A DNA stretch of 64,000 nucleotides, taken from assembly GCF_030253575.1 (NCBI RefSeq), contig NC_080562.1, positions 28,108,352-28,172,351 on the forward strand, in the 5' to 3' direction. This stretch comes from Rhododendron vialii (taxonomy: Eukaryota; Streptophyta; Magnoliopsida; Ericales; Ericaceae). The stretch's first letter is position 1. Every line of letters begins with the position of its first letter. The notes under the pieces are model-generated. The model worked only from the letters and a program-made list of their open reading frames with translations, did not search any database and was not told where the DNA came from. Of this stretch, positions 11,191-22,268 are shown piece after piece. A program made the translations under genes and the position numbers.

Positions 11191-13014
11191 TTACGACTCC
11201 TCTGCTGATTTGTCTGACATAACAAGGCATCCATGGCGCAAGAAAAGCTTCCTCCAGCTTTCTTCAGAAGGCAAACATGAATATGACAGGTTGATTTTCC
11301 TCAATGATGGCCTTGAAAACATCATCCAATCTACCGTTTCCGTACCCACATTAAGACACCCAGTCAAATTTATCTTTCTCAATCTTTCGCAATTTGTCAA
11401 TATTTCTTTCAATCCGATTGTTGTCACTCCCAAGCAACCGTCCAAGTTCAAATGCAGGAGCCTGCGACATCTATTCCCTATAACCACCAACCCTTCATCA
11501 TTAATCCCTGAGCTAGCTGCTCCTAGAATCTCCAAGTCGGAGAGTTCAAAACCATTTCCAATGTTCTTAATCCCCCCACATCCAACGATACACAACTTCC
11601 TAATCTTGGAGCCAGTCTTCAAGAAATCAGCAATGCCTTTCTCTGTTATACCCTTACAATGAGACAGATCAAGCACCTCTAAACTGGGGCATACAGAAGC
11701 AAATTTAGCAAGACATTCATCGCTCAGATTCTGATTATATCCCAAGTTCAGAGACTTTATTCGTGGGTTTTCCACAATTTCGGTAGCCCTATCTCCTCCT
11801 CCAAAATTCGCTGCCTCCATAGTAATATCCTCAAGTAAAGGACAATTCTTTGCAAGCGTGAAAAAGGTTGACTCAGTTAGATTATAACAAATAGCGAGCC
11901 TTATCTTGACTAAAGCAGAGAGACATTGAGATAAATCACTCATTGTCTCATCAGTGAGAAAATATGTTTGTACTAAAGATAAACACTCCAGGGACTGGTA
12001 CTTGTTTAAAAGCGACGAAATTCCAGACAAGGTGTAACTTGGGAGTTGGAGGGAAAAATCAAGGTGGATGCTCTTCAAAGGAATACCAGCTTTAACAAGC
12101 AAATGGAGAAATTCATCAGGGACAGTCGAAGTGCAGAAAACAAGAGTTGCTAAATTTCTTGCACAACAAAGTGAATGCTCATCTAATTGACCACATTCAA
12201 TTCCCTGAACTGACAATGAACTCAAATTGGGACTATTGCGCATCACAAATCCAATTCCATACTCAGTAACCGACCAACAGTTGCAAAGTGCAATATCTGT
12301 CAAGTAGATGCAATTCGCGGAAAGAGTTATAAGTGAGTAATTGGTGAGAAACTCGTTACCAGATACGTCTATCTTTCGCAAACGCTTCAACTTGGACGAC
12401 AGCACCTCGATCCCGGTATCTGTCACGCCCATTTCACCCGGGCTCCGAGCCTCGAATTCATCATCCTCCCAACCAAAGTTATTTACAGGATAGGAGATAT
12501 CTAGATCCTCCAAACACGGCATCGAATCGGCTATAGCAAATAATTCAAGGTCGCGTAAAGTGCGAAGCTCGGAGCACGTCAAAACCGTCAAATTCTTCAT
12601 ACGGGATCCCAGTATTCTCAAGCCCTTCAAATGAAGCTCGGTTCCCGAGAAACTGAGGGAGTCGAGGTTCAAATTGGAGGTTGCGACGTCTACGGTCATG
12701 CGTCGGAAATCGAGGGGTTCGAGGGCAAAATGGGGTGTTGGGTTATCGATGCTCCGTCGGTCGAAGGTATCTTTGTCGCGGAAGCAGCTGAGATGGATGG
12801 AATTGAGATTCGGAAACCGATTCAAGAGTACGGAGACGGGAAAGACCCTTGGATCGACGATGGTGAGGTGGGTGCGGAGGGCGTTGGTGAGGGAGAGGAA
12901 TCGCTTGCAGGAGAGGGATGGGGATTCGAGAAGAGAGTGGTGGAGTTGGTGCAATTTGTTGAGTATGAGTTCCCAGCACTCGTCTGGTAGATCTTTGCAA
13001 CCCTTCTTTGCCAT
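11191..13014 (-). CDS. F-box/LRR-repeat protein (array copy 2, intact)
   Basis: A single-exon gene for a 607-residue F-box protein, probably a substrate receptor of an SCF (Skp1-cullin-F-box) ubiquitin ligase. The start MAKKGCKDLPDECWELILNK leads straight into the F-box (residues about 6-50), and the rest is leucine-rich repeats of the cysteine-containing F-box type (for example CPSLEVLDLSHCKGITEKGI near residue 440 and CRRLLHLNLDGCLGV near residue 520). The repeats would form the horseshoe that binds the target, which cannot be told from the sequence. The ATG is preceded by an A-rich leader. It is the middle member of a tandem array, and the copy at 18302 is very similar. Against that copy it carries about ten extra residues after the KDTF motif near residue 85 and a slightly longer C-terminus. 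It resembles plant FBXL proteins of the RNI-like superfamily; I cannot name an ortholog. Confidence 0.92.
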   Translation of the reverse strand: MAKKGCKDLPDECWELILNKLHQLHHSLLESPSLSCKRFLSLTNALRTHLTIVDPRVFPVSVLLNRFPNLNSIHLSCFRDKDTFDRRSIDNPTPHFALEPLDFRRMTVDVATSNLNLDSLSFSGTELHLKGLRILGSRMKNLTVLTCSELRTLRDLELFAIADSMPCLEDLDISYPVNNFGWEDDEFEARSPGEMGVTDTGIEVLSSKLKRLRKIDVSGNEFLTNYSLITLSANCIYLTDIALCNCWSVTEYGIGFVMRNSPNLSSLSVQGIECGQLDEHSLCCARNLATLVFCTSTVPDEFLHLLVKAGIPLKSIHLDFSLQLPSYTLSGISSLLNKYQSLECLSLVQTYFLTDETMSDLSQCLSALVKIRLAICYNLTESTFFTLAKNCPLLEDITMEAANFGGGDRATEIVENPRIKSLNLGYNQNLSDECLAKFASVCPSLEVLDLSHCKGITEKGIADFLKTGSKIRKLCIVGCGGIKNIGNGFELSDLEILGAASSGINDEGLVVIGNRCRRLLHLNLDGCLGVTTIGLKEILTNCERLRKINLTGCLNVGTETVDWMMFSRPSLRKINLSYSCLPSEESWRKLFLRHGCLVMSDKSAEES

Positions 13015-13556
13015 TTTTTTTGCTACTGGTTGGTTGGGAAGACACCAAGAAGAAGATAACTACAGGACTATGGCGAGAGAGGCGCCAAAAACACGCCCAT
13101 AATTACACATCCAAATACATACCCTTTCACAAAACATAAGAATTTCACGCACATTACACACATAGTATGTGTGAAATCCTTATATATTTTGTAAGAGATT
13201 ATGTATTTGGGTGTGTGATTTTGAGTGTGGTGGTAAAATATTTTGGTGAGATAATACAGAAGAGACAGGTTAAGAGGTGTACAGAGTTCGCGGACTAATT
13301 TTTTTTTGTGTTTTGGGGGAAATTCTTCGACAAAAGTTAAAAAGAAATTAGCTACCATCGTGGCTCTTTAGTATGAAATGGGAATTTTGTTAGAAATGAT
13401 TCATTGCAAGTGTATAACATAAAGTACAGAGAAATACAGAGCGGAACCAATTTAAAAGAATCGAATAATCGCATGTTATTGTTGTGCATGCGATATAGAC
13501 GAGAAGATATCTCTATTGGTTTTTTTGTAGGAATAATGATTTGTTCTTTTTTTTTT

Positions 13557-13795
13557 CATTCTCTCCGTCCCAATTTTTTAGTCTCTCGTGCTATTCTAAC
13601 CGAATAATAAATTTGTTATATTTATCAATCGGTAATAATTTTTATATGTAATATGATTCTTGTTTGATAGATCTCAACTAGTACTATTAAACAAAATTTT
13701 CAAAATCATCTAAAACCTTATAAATTACAAAATATGATCAATTAAAAAGTGCACAAAACTCCTAAAACGACTAAAAAATTGGGACAGAGATAGTA
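13557..13795. mobile_element. Stowaway-type MITE
   Basis: Terminal inverted repeats ctctccgtcccaatttttta (left) and ctaaaaaattgggacagaga (right) are separated by about 190 AT-rich bases. The ctccgtccc terminus is typical of plant Stowaway (Tc1/mariner) MITEs, which duplicate TA. No coding capacity. Confidence 0.85.
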
Positions 13796-14093
13796 CATGA
13801 ATTCTAGTATGCACCCACTTCCCCACCAAATTGACTAGGATCATCGCTCTTTTCCATGGCTCCATGTGGGGCCCACTTCTAACCCCCACAAAATAAAAAA
13901 AATACCCATAAGTTTTAAAATATTTTTTAATGAGGCCAAGAAAAAAATCAGCTCAATTACATATCGGTAGGTATGTTTTTTGAACTGTTCAATTTCGTCT
14001 CTACAAATTCATAAACAAACCTACCTATAATTTTTTACGGGCCCCAAAAATCTTTTTTACAGGACCCCAAAAATATTGAATTGATTTTTTACG
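13796..14093. other. spacer with no recognised gene
   Basis: AT-rich spacer. Two short direct repeats are visible (gggccccaaaaatcttttttac and ggaccccaaaaatattgaat, 14040-14078). Nothing else was recognised. Confidence 0.5.
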
Positions 14094-14482
14094 GGCCAAT
14101 ATTTGGAGCGTCAGTTTTCGTCGTTGGATACCAACACACCGCATCACTTGCTTATAGGCCAGTTCGCAATGCACATCGATTCATTGACAATCCACGACCT
14201 GGTTAACAGCCGATATTAGGATTTGGCCAATTCCGCTGCTGCTATAAAACAATTTCCACCACTAAACATTGTAAAAAAAATACCCAATCCCATCAGAAAA
14301 TTCCAAATATATGTTGCTTAATACTCCTGGTACTCCTTCACAGGCTCACAGCCACCAATTCAGATTCCCCTCTCAAGAGTCATACTGCAATTTAAATCGC
14401 AGTTTGTCTTTGTGCATATACTTATTTTTAGACACATTCTAAACAGCAGTTTCCTATGGCTACAACTTGATCAAAAATTCGC
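14094..14482 (+). repeat. ADH-type upstream block, copy 2
   Basis: This matches 21471-21855 along its length and 9859-10060 in its first 200 bases. Shared strings include cttgcttataggccagttcg, acaatccacgacctggttaa, a TATA-like ctataaaac and the later aagagtcata and aatttaaatcgcag. It probably represents promoter, leader and decayed 5' exon of the alcohol dehydrogenase-like gene that follows. Confidence 0.75.
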
Positions 14483-14850
14483 TGCAGTGTGGTCGAGAGT
14501 GTTGGCAAGGAAGTCGTAGGGTTCAAAGTTGGAGACATTGTGAAAATATATGCCATGCATGAGAGAATTGCACCTCTGGGAAGACAAACATACGCCCAAC
14601 ATACCTCATGCCATTCAGCGGCCTAATCCTAGACGGCTCGTCGAGGATGTCTGCTGAATGGAATATGCTCTACCCACCTTTTCAGCTGCTCCACATGGTC
14701 GGAATATATGGTGATTAATGTCAATTACGCTGTTAAGGTTGGTCCAAGGTTACCTCTAGCACTGCTAGTCTGCTATCAAGCGGGTTTTCGACGGGGTGTG
14801 GGGCGCCTAAGAAGGAAGCCAAGGTTGAAGAAGGATCATCTATATCAGTA
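14483..14850 (+). pseudogene. alcohol dehydrogenase-like pseudogene fragment (array copy 2)
   Basis: Three short blocks in different frames match zinc-type plant alcohol dehydrogenase-like proteins: CSVVESVGKEVVGFKVGDIV (the strand around the catalytic domain's GHE..G..VESVG motif), then a [13 protein letters not shown]-type block in another frame, then [20 protein letters not shown] and a [10 protein letters not shown]-like end just before the nucleotide-binding GLGAVGL motif. The frame shifts at least twice and several zinc-ligand segments are absent, so it is dead. It lies downstream of F-box copy 2 in opposite orientation, as does its twin at 21856. Confidence 0.82.
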
Positions 14851-15697
14851 ACTACTTAGTACTATCAACTAATAAGCACAAAACGTCAAAACACAACCTA
14901 AACTCAACTAGAGTTAACTGGACTCTTTGGAATGTGAAGAATTACCAGCGGATGTTTGTAACAGAACAACTAACTTGATGATCTCCAATAAACCTGTTTC
15001 AGACCTTGTTGAAGAATGACACACAGAATGGGAGTGGAGCTGTACCGCTGGTGCAGGAAGCCCTCAAAGCCTCTAAACCAGTAGGTATCCAAAAAGGAAA
15101 ACCATTTAAATGCAAAATTTCCAACCAGAATTATGTGGCAGTGGATTAGTAATTATACATCAAATCAGAACTCTGAAGGGTAAGACTGCATAATACAAAT
15201 TTTTTCGGTGGGTTTGGATTGAAAAGTTAAGTGACTTTTTTTTTTCTTAATCAAAATTTTTTTTTTTTTGCATTTGTTTGTTTTACATTAGTGTGACTTA
15301 TTGATTTGTTTCGACGAGAAGAATAGGAAAAGTAAAAAAATTTGATCGAAACTCATACTTTTTTGAATAAATACAAAAATAAGTCAATAAGTCAATTTAT
15401 TTTTGTCTTTTTAAAAAAAAAATTATGAGTTTCAATCAAAAATTTTTATTTTTTCGATTTTTCTCGCCAAGACAAATCAATAAATCACAAAAGTTTGACG
15501 CAAAACTAACAAATGCAAATTTTTTTTAATAAAAAAAATAAATTACTATTTGTCTTTTAAATCCAAATCCACCCTCATTAAGCATGCGTGTGCTCTCTCT
15601 CTCTCTCAGTGCGCATTTCTTTACCTGACCCAGCCATTTTGGACTCAGAAGTCTCAAACCATTCAAATCAAAGCAAGGATAATAGTGCAGTATACAA

Positions 15698-15701
<4 letters not shown>

Positions 15702-15734
<33 letters not shown>
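15702..15734. repeat. (CT)n microsatellite
   Basis: An uninterrupted CT run. Confidence 0.95.
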
Positions 15735-15737
<3 letters not shown>

Positions 15738-15865
15738 CATGTGTGTGTATATTTATGAGTCTCCTTCCTACGAGGGCATCCTCATTTTAAATAAAATGCG
15801 GACGTCCTATTTTCTCCAATTTTCCGATCAAATTTCGATGATCCGAGCCGTTCAATGTGTTCAAA

Positions 15866-16036
15866 ACGTGATTTTAAAGATACCCACGAAAAATCAGCCA
15901 AAAAAAAAAACCGGGGACTTAATTTGAGCAATTTTTATTTGAACCGTTCGATAAAATATAAACTAAAACTGCTTGGATCAAACCTTTCTGGTCTTTTTTT
16001 TGCTGATTTCTTACAGATACCCTTAAAATCACGTTC
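15866..16036. mobile_element. MITE-like foldback
   Basis: The left arm aacgtgattttaaagatacc, then aaaaatcagc, pairs with the right arm (gctgatttcttacagataccc then ttaaaatcacgtt). It is preceded by gatccgagccgttca, a string shared with the elements near 21150 and 22660. The full ends were not determined. Confidence 0.5.
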
Positions 16037-16300
16037 TTACTTAATAAGTTAAGGGCACCCTTATTGAAAGTTGTGTGTGTGTGTGTACACACACGCATTT
16101 TATTTTTCTGATCCAGCCATTTTGGAAAGGAAGAGATCACATACCCGTTCACTTAGATCCAAGACGACTACCGGATTAGAGCTCCACACTATGATATCTC
16201 AAACTGAACGAAAGGCAAAACCCATGACACCTAAGTATGCAGCAATGACCAAATCAGTCCATAAATACACCAGAAACTGTTATCCATTTACCGCTACTCG

Positions 16301-18301
16301 ATCGCAGTCAAATATCCTGCAACAAACTCAAAACAGATTGCACTCAATGGAACATCATGCAACCAACGATATACCAACAAAATCCAAGGCCATCACTGTC
16401 TCAAAGCAGAGCTTATAAGCATCTGATTAGACTTTTTTTTGCTGGGTTCTTGTCCACTTTAAGCATCTGATTAGACTAAATCTACTTTAAAATACTCTTA
16501 CAATCCTAGTTAGTGTTGTTAGATGTTAGTTTTTTCCCCCCAACTATTGCGGTCATGTGGTTAAAATTTCAACACAGTTTAATACTTCTAGACAAGGTCT
16601 ATATTTTTCAGATAGTGTTCGAATTCATCTACAAAAGTACTTCGAATAAAGACCTTGTCCAAAGGTCAAACAACGCCTGTTCTAGTATGTCGCCCCTCTG
16701 GAGAAGATAACATTGAATAAAGGATTTTCAAGAGGTCATGGCTCTTTGATGGGTTGCTCCTACATTTTTGAGGCCCTCGGCAAGGTTCGGATCGGATTTC
16801 ATTCAAGATTGGAGATTGAGTCTCAGCCACAAAGACGGACACAGAGACGGAGCTCTCCGACCATAAGGATAAGTCTGGGCTGGCGATATTCCTCATTTGG
16901 TAGTTCTCTAGGAAAGCAGATCCAAATTGGCCGAATCAGATGAATAAAAGGATTCACTCAGTTCCTAAACACACCGGAAAATGATCTCCATTTCCCGTTA
17001 CTGGATTGCAGTTAAAAATCCTGCCAAAAAACTCAAAAGTAGATAGCACTGAATGCAACAACATGCAACCTACAATATAAAAACAAAACCCAAGGCAATC
17101 ACTGTCTGAATGCCGAGCCTAGAAGCATTTCATGGAATCCTGACTTATGCATCTAAGAGAAAGGCTTATAATGCTTTGACAAAGGTCCACTCATCTACAT
17201 CATCCTTGGAAGGATCAGTTCGTATTAACAACAAATAAGATCAAAAGTTGCATAAAAGGACAAGAACTGGAAAATTGAACTACAGCATGGGAGGCAAGAG
17301 AGAACCAGCATTAAGATTTCTAGTAGATCCGCATTAATAAAAGCCTCATGGAGATTCCCAGAGCTAAGGTAACTAGGAGATTTCACGAAGACATTGAGGA
17401 CTAGGAATTGTCAGACAAAAAAACTAAACCTAAGCCACCAATACTTTGTATCCATACTTTGAGAGACACAGGAAACTACAAGGAACCTGCATCCTCCTCA
17501 GAAGGCCCTACCACACGGATAATATGGCTCAAATAGAGAATACCTGTAGCCTAAACACTAACAACCTAACTTTAACATCAACAGTTTGTAACAAGCAAAA
17601 TCATACTAAAGAATAACAATGCAAGATCTTAGTTGGAGAAGAGGGCGTTCAACACTATTATGGAGCTCTTACTAGCTTGTTTATTTCTCTTTTACTTTTT
17701 CCTTCCCGCTTTAATTATTTTAACACAGTAAAAAATCAATACCGCATCTTATTTTTAGGCACTTCATTTACCTAAAAATACACAACAAACAAATTATTGA
17801 TTCACACAGAAATTAACATACTATCATATATGTATCAGAAAAAGTAGATCAGAAGTTCCAAATACGAACACTGCATTCTCTTGAAGAAAGCAAGCCATAC
17901 ATCAAAAAACTTGCAGGAAAAACATCATAATCATTCCTTTCATGCACATCCTGATGTTTCAAACCCTGCCTTTTTACAGTCAAATACTTAAGTAGTCTCA
18001 CTTCATTCTCATTATCCATCAACCTCTTATCCAGCTTTTGAACCCCATTAAAATATGCTTCCAGCATGCAAGACATGACCTTCTTCATGTTTAATAGGTT
18101 GGTTTTAGCACATCAAATGAAGTTCATGTTCAAGCCGATGCATCTCCCCATCCTTTTCATGCTTTCCTCCAAGTTGGACTTGGACAATTGTTCCAATCAC
18201 ATGGTCCTGACACTAAACTTGCTAATTATTTTTTTTGCTAATGAAATAAATCTTCTTCCACTTTGGCTCATCAAAGTAAAGAATTGCGGCTCCACTCCTG
18301 C
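16301..18301. repeat. 3' flank of F-box copy 3, partly duplicated within itself
   Basis: This holds two diverged copies of the same block (16250-16400 and 16960-17110, each with a cctgc-aa-aaactcaaaa core and aaaatccaaggc/aaaacccaaggc) and then matches the flank of F-box copy 2 (17178-17480 against 10255-10560; 17900-18060 and 18100-18300 against 10620-10760 and 10940-11190). A 22-base direct repeat around agcatctgattagact lies at 16418-16478. A 16700-16940 open stretch on both strands is unassigned. Confidence 0.65.
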
Positions 18302-20071
18302 TTATTCAGACGAAACAAGACATCCATGGTGCAAGAAAAGCTGCCTCTGGCTTTCAGAAGGCAAATATGAACGTGGCAGGGTAATTTTCCTCAGTGATGG
18401 CCTTGAAAACACCATCCAATCTACAGTCTCCGTACACACATTAAGACACCCAGACAAATTTATCTTTCTCAATCTTTCGCAATTTGTCAATATTTCTTTC
18501 AACCCTACTGTTGTCACTCCCAAGCAACCATCCAAGTCCAAATTCAGGAGCCCGTGACATCTATTCCCTATAACAACCAGCCCATCATCATTAATGCCTG
18601 ATTTGGCTGCTTCAATAAAGTCCAATTCAGAGAGTTCAAAACCATTTCCGACGTTCTTAATCCCCGTACATTCAACAATATGCAACTTCCTAATCTTGGA
18701 GCCACTCTTCAAGAAATCAGCAATGCCTTTCTCTGTTATGCCCTTACAACAAGACACATCAAGCACTTCTAAACTGGGGCAAACAGAAGCAAGTTTAGCA
18801 AGACATTCATCGCTCAGATTTTGATTATATTCCAAGTTCAGAGACTTTATTCGTGGGTTTTCCACAATTTCGGTAGCCCTATCTCCTCCTCCAAAATTCG
18901 CTGTCTCCATAGTAATATCCTCAAGTAAAGGACAATTCTTTGCAAGCATGAAAAAGGTTGACTCAGTTAGATTATAACAAAAAGTGAGCCTTATCGTGAC
19001 TAAAGCAGAGAGACATTGAGATAAATCACTCATTGCCTCATCAGTGAGAAAATATGTTTGTACTAAAGACAAACACTCCAGGGACCGGTATTTGTTTAAA
19101 AGCGATGAAATTCCAGACAAGGTGAATCCTGGGAGATAGGGGGAAAGATCTAGGTGGATGCTCTTCAAAGGAAAACTAGCTTTAACAAGCAAATGGAGAA
19201 ATTCATCAGGGACGGCAGAAAAGTAGATATCAAGATTTGCTATATTTCTTGCACAACAAAGTGAATGCTCATCAAATTCACCAAATTCAATTTCCTGAAC
19301 AGACAATGAACGCAGATTGGGACTATTGCGCATCACAAATTCAATTCCATGGTTAGTAAACGAACAGTCGCAAAGTACAATATCTGTCAAGTAGATGCAA
19401 TTCGTGGAAAGAGTTATGAGCGAGTAATCGGTGAGAAACTCGTTACCAGATACGTCTATCTTTCGTAAACTCTTCAACTTGGACGACAACACCTCGATCC
19501 CGGTATCTGTCACGCCCACTTCACCCGGGCTCCGAGCCTCGAATTCATCAGCCTCCCAACCAAAGTCATTTACAGGATAGGAGATATCTAGATCCTCCAA
19601 ACACGGCATCGAATCGGCTATGACAACTAATTCAAGGTCGCGTAAAGTGCGAAGCTGGGAGCACATCAAAACCTTCAAATTCTTCATACGGGATCCGAGC
19701 ATTCTCAAGCTCTCCAAATGAAGTCCGGTTCCCGAGAAACTGAGGGATTCGAGGTTTAAATCGGAGGCTGCGACGTCTATGGTCATGCGTTGCAAATCGA
19801 GGGGTTCGAGGGTTAAATTGAAGGTATCTTTGTCGCGAAAGCAGCTGAGATGGATGGAATTGAGATTCGGAAACCGATTCAAGAGTACGGAGACGGGAAA
19901 GACCCTTGGATCGACGACGGTGAGGTGGGTGCGGAGGGCGTTGGCGAGGGAGAGGAATCGCTTGCAGGAGAGGGATAGGGATTCGAGAAGAGAGTGGTGG
20001 CGTTGGTGTAATTTGTTGAAGATGAGTTCCCAGCACTCGTCTGGAAGATCTTTGCAACCCTTCTTTGCCAT
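18302..20071 (-). CDS. F-box/LRR-repeat protein (array copy 3, intact)
   Basis: A single-exon 589-residue F-box protein, close paralog of the gene at 11191-13014 and likewise a probable SCF ubiquitin-ligase receptor. It begins MAKKGCKDLPDECWELIFNK (F-box, residues about 6-50), and the remainder is leucine-rich repeats, including CPSLEVLDVSCCKGITEKGI and CHGLLNLDLDGCLGVTTVGL. The N-terminal F-box and the mid repeats (for example SLNLEYNQNLSDECLAKLAS) are nearly identical to copy 2. Differences cluster in the repeat faces, such as VLCDCSFTNHGIEFVMRNS against the CNCWSVTEYGI region of copy 2, and copy 3 lacks about ten residues after KDTF. The last residues (CLVSSE) are shorter than in copy 2. 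Both keep full-length frames, unlike copy 1, which argues that they are expressed. The substrate is unknown. Confidence 0.92.
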   Translation of the reverse strand: MAKKGCKDLPDECWELIFNKLHQRHHSLLESLSLSCKRFLSLANALRTHLTVVDPRVFPVSVLLNRFPNLNSIHLSCFRDKDTFNLTLEPLDLQRMTIDVAASDLNLESLSFSGTGLHLESLRMLGSRMKNLKVLMCSQLRTLRDLELVVIADSMPCLEDLDISYPVNDFGWEADEFEARSPGEVGVTDTGIEVLSSKLKSLRKIDVSGNEFLTDYSLITLSTNCIYLTDIVLCDCSFTNHGIEFVMRNSPNLRSLSVQEIEFGEFDEHSLCCARNIANLDIYFSAVPDEFLHLLVKASFPLKSIHLDLSPYLPGFTLSGISSLLNKYRSLECLSLVQTYFLTDEAMSDLSQCLSALVTIRLTFCYNLTESTFFMLAKNCPLLEDITMETANFGGGDRATEIVENPRIKSLNLEYNQNLSDECLAKLASVCPSLEVLDVSCCKGITEKGIADFLKSGSKIRKLHIVECTGIKNVGNGFELSELDFIEAAKSGINDDGLVVIGNRCHGLLNLDLDGCLGVTTVGLKEILTNCERLRKINLSGCLNVCTETVDWMVFSRPSLRKITLPRSYLPSESQRQLFLHHGCLVSSE

Positions 20072-20259
20072 TTTTTTGCTACTGGACTATGGCGAGACTT
20101 GGAGGTAGATAAACAAACAAAAGGGGAAGACAACCTGAATTCAAATTTCAAATCAAATCACTTTTTTTTAATTTTCATTTTAAGCGGGACCGCTCTGTTC
20201 TTGTTTTTTTTTGGTCTAAGCGGAAAATCAGACCGCTCTGTTCTTGTGTTTAGAGGTTA

Positions 20260-20592
20260 AGAGCATGTACATAAGTTGTGAGCAAAAATGACTATGAACA
20301 ATAGATTGTTTTACTTTATCTATCCATCCATCTTTTCCTTTCAAACTGCACCCGTCTCTGTACTTTATCTACACCATCCAAAAAAAAAATGAGGTAGTGG
20401 TAGGGAGGAGAGAGAGGAAGAATTATTATACTAATGGTTTGTTGATGAATAGTTGCTCGGTAGTTTTGGAGAGGATTTTTTGGAAAGAAAAAATAGCTTT
20501 GTGTTTTGCTAGACTGCTGTAGGCACTTTTAGTGTTTTGAATAGATAAAATGACTATAAAGGATGTTTTTGTTAATCTGGTGTACATGCCCT
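20260..20592. mobile_element. MITE flanked by TA
   Basis: Inverted ends agagcatgtaca (left) and tgtacatgccct (right) bound 333 bases with no coding capacity, flanked by TA on each side. It lies just upstream of F-box copy 3, about 190 bases from the start codon, so it could carry promoter elements for that gene. Confidence 0.75.
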
Positions 20593-21090
20593 TAGTATGT
20601 TTTTCGTTAGAAATGCACTGGTGCCTTTATTCGTTTTTCTTTTTGGAAAAAAAAAATTCAACTTAAAGAATATTCAAAAACAAAATTCAACTCAAAAGAA
20701 TATTTATTACTCCTACTTTTAATTATTACTCTTCATTCATTACTCATATTTTTAATTATTATTTTCATTTCTCTCTCTATATATTTCTCCACTCTTTACT
20801 CATATTTTTAATCATTATTCTCATTTTTCTCTCCACTTATAACCAAAAAAAATATCTCAAAATCTTTTTATTTTTTGATGAGAAAAATCTAAAAAACTTA
20901 TCCAAACACAGCAGGTACAATTTCAAAACTCTTTAAAAAGTTGTCCTTAATGTTTTATATGCTCTCAAACTTATTGATTAAGGCTCCGTTCCAGAAATGG
21001 AATAAGAATTTATTTTTTGTTCAATAATAAGGCTTGTTCCATAAAGATAAGGAAGAGGTGCTTATTTTTGAAGAATTTATATAGGTACCA
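20593..21090. other. AT-rich spacer
   Basis: No gene was recognised. Repeated ttactcatatttttaat-type strings occur at 20728-20806, and an aaggctccgttccagaaatgg string near 20980 recalls the ends of MITEs elsewhere in the window. Confidence 0.4.
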
Positions 21091-21290
21091 ACAGGCGCCG
21101 GGGAGGGAAATTGTACCGACGGCCGCGCCGGGCCGTCTCCGGCCACCGGATGACCGATCCGAGCCGTTCAAAAATTCTAAAAAAAACAACCGAGGGGGCT
21201 TCTGCGGGAATCAACGGCATCCGAGGTGTGTAAGGTGCTTGATCCGAACACCCTTTTTCAGTGTGTATATATGATCAACGGCATCCGAGA
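21090..21290. repeat. GC-rich repeat, inverted relative to 22565-22745
   Basis: It contains ggccaccggatgaccgatcc, gagccgttcaaaaattct, atcaacggcatccgag and agtgtgtatata. The reverse complement of 22565-22745 carries the same words in the same order. It is probably a transposon-derived repeat family; the type is not clear. Confidence 0.6.
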
Positions 21291-21470
21291 TATTTAAAAT
21301 AAGTTTAAAAGAACGAAGCCATAGTATGCACCCACTTCCCTACTCTCTCTCTCTCTCTCTCTTTGAATTCTATGTATGAAATCTTACATTTTTTCTGTTT
21401 CTACCCTCCATCTCTACCTTCTCATTTGCCACTGTGTGTCGAGGGTTTTTTTCAGGGGATGGTTCATGAC

Positions 21471-21855
21471 AGGCCAATATTTGGAGTGTCAGTTTTCGTC
21501 ATTGGATACCGACACACCGCGTCACTTGCTTATAGGCCAGTTCGCAATGCATATCGATTCATTGACAATCCACGACCTGGTTAACAGCCGATATTAGGAT
21601 TTGGCCAATTCCACTGCTACTATAAAACAATTCCCACCGCTCATCATTGTAAAAAAATACCCAATTACATCAGAAAATTCCTAATATGTGTTGCTCAGTA
21701 CTCCTTGTACTCCTTCACAGCCACCACGATTCAGATTCCCCTCTCAAGAGTCATACCGCAATTTAAATCGCAGCTTTGTCTCTGTGCATAGACTTATTTT
21801 TAGACACATTCTAAACAGCAGTTTCCTATGGCTACAACTTGATCAAAAAATTCGC
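21471..21855 (+). repeat. ADH-type upstream block, copy 3
   Basis: This matches 14094-14482 along its length, including cttgcttataggccagttcg, a TATA-like ctataaaac near 21620 and the leader strings leading into the dehydrogenase-like fragment at 21856. Confidence 0.75.
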
Positions 21856-22268
21856 TGCAGTGTGGTCGAGAGTGTTGGCAAGGAAGTAGTCATAGGGTTC
21901 AAAGTTGTAGACATTGTGAGAATATATGCCATGAATGTGAGAATTGCACCTCCGGGAAGACAAACATACGCCCAACATACCTCATGCCATTCAGCGGTCT
22001 AATCCTAGACGGCTTGTCGAGGATGTCTGCTGAATGGAATATGCTCTACCCACCTTTTCAGCTGCTCCACATGGTTGGAATACATGGTGATTAACGTCAA
22101 TTATGCCGTCAAGGTTGGTCCAAGGTTACCTCTAGCACATGCTAGTCTGCTATCACGCGGGTTTTTGACAGGGTGTGGGGCGACTAAGAAGGAAGCCAAG
22201 GTTGAAGAAGGATCATCTGTTGCTGCGATTCGACTAGGAGCTGTTGGATTGGGGGTATACACAGTATA
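21856..22268 (+). pseudogene. alcohol dehydrogenase-like pseudogene fragment (array copy 3)
   Basis: Twin of the fragment at 14483. Visible blocks are CSVVESVGKEVV, then [20 protein letters not shown] in a second frame (plant ADH-like proteins have FTGLMLDGTSRMSA here), then [20 protein letters not shown], then [20 protein letters not shown], which corresponds to the start of the Rossmann nucleotide-binding domain (GLGAVGL). It extends slightly further than the copy 2 fragment. At least two frame changes and missing zinc-binding segments show that it is dead. The coding body downstream of the Rossmann motif is absent. Confidence 0.85.

Larger units (their letters stand above)
14851..16300. 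other. spacer with simple repeats and one foldback
   Basis: No gene was recognised. It contains long A/T runs (15230-15540), a CT microsatellite (15702-15734) and a loose inverted repeat at 15866-16036 (listed). Open stretches at 15550-15927 and 16071-16418 are low-complexity. Confidence 0.55.
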
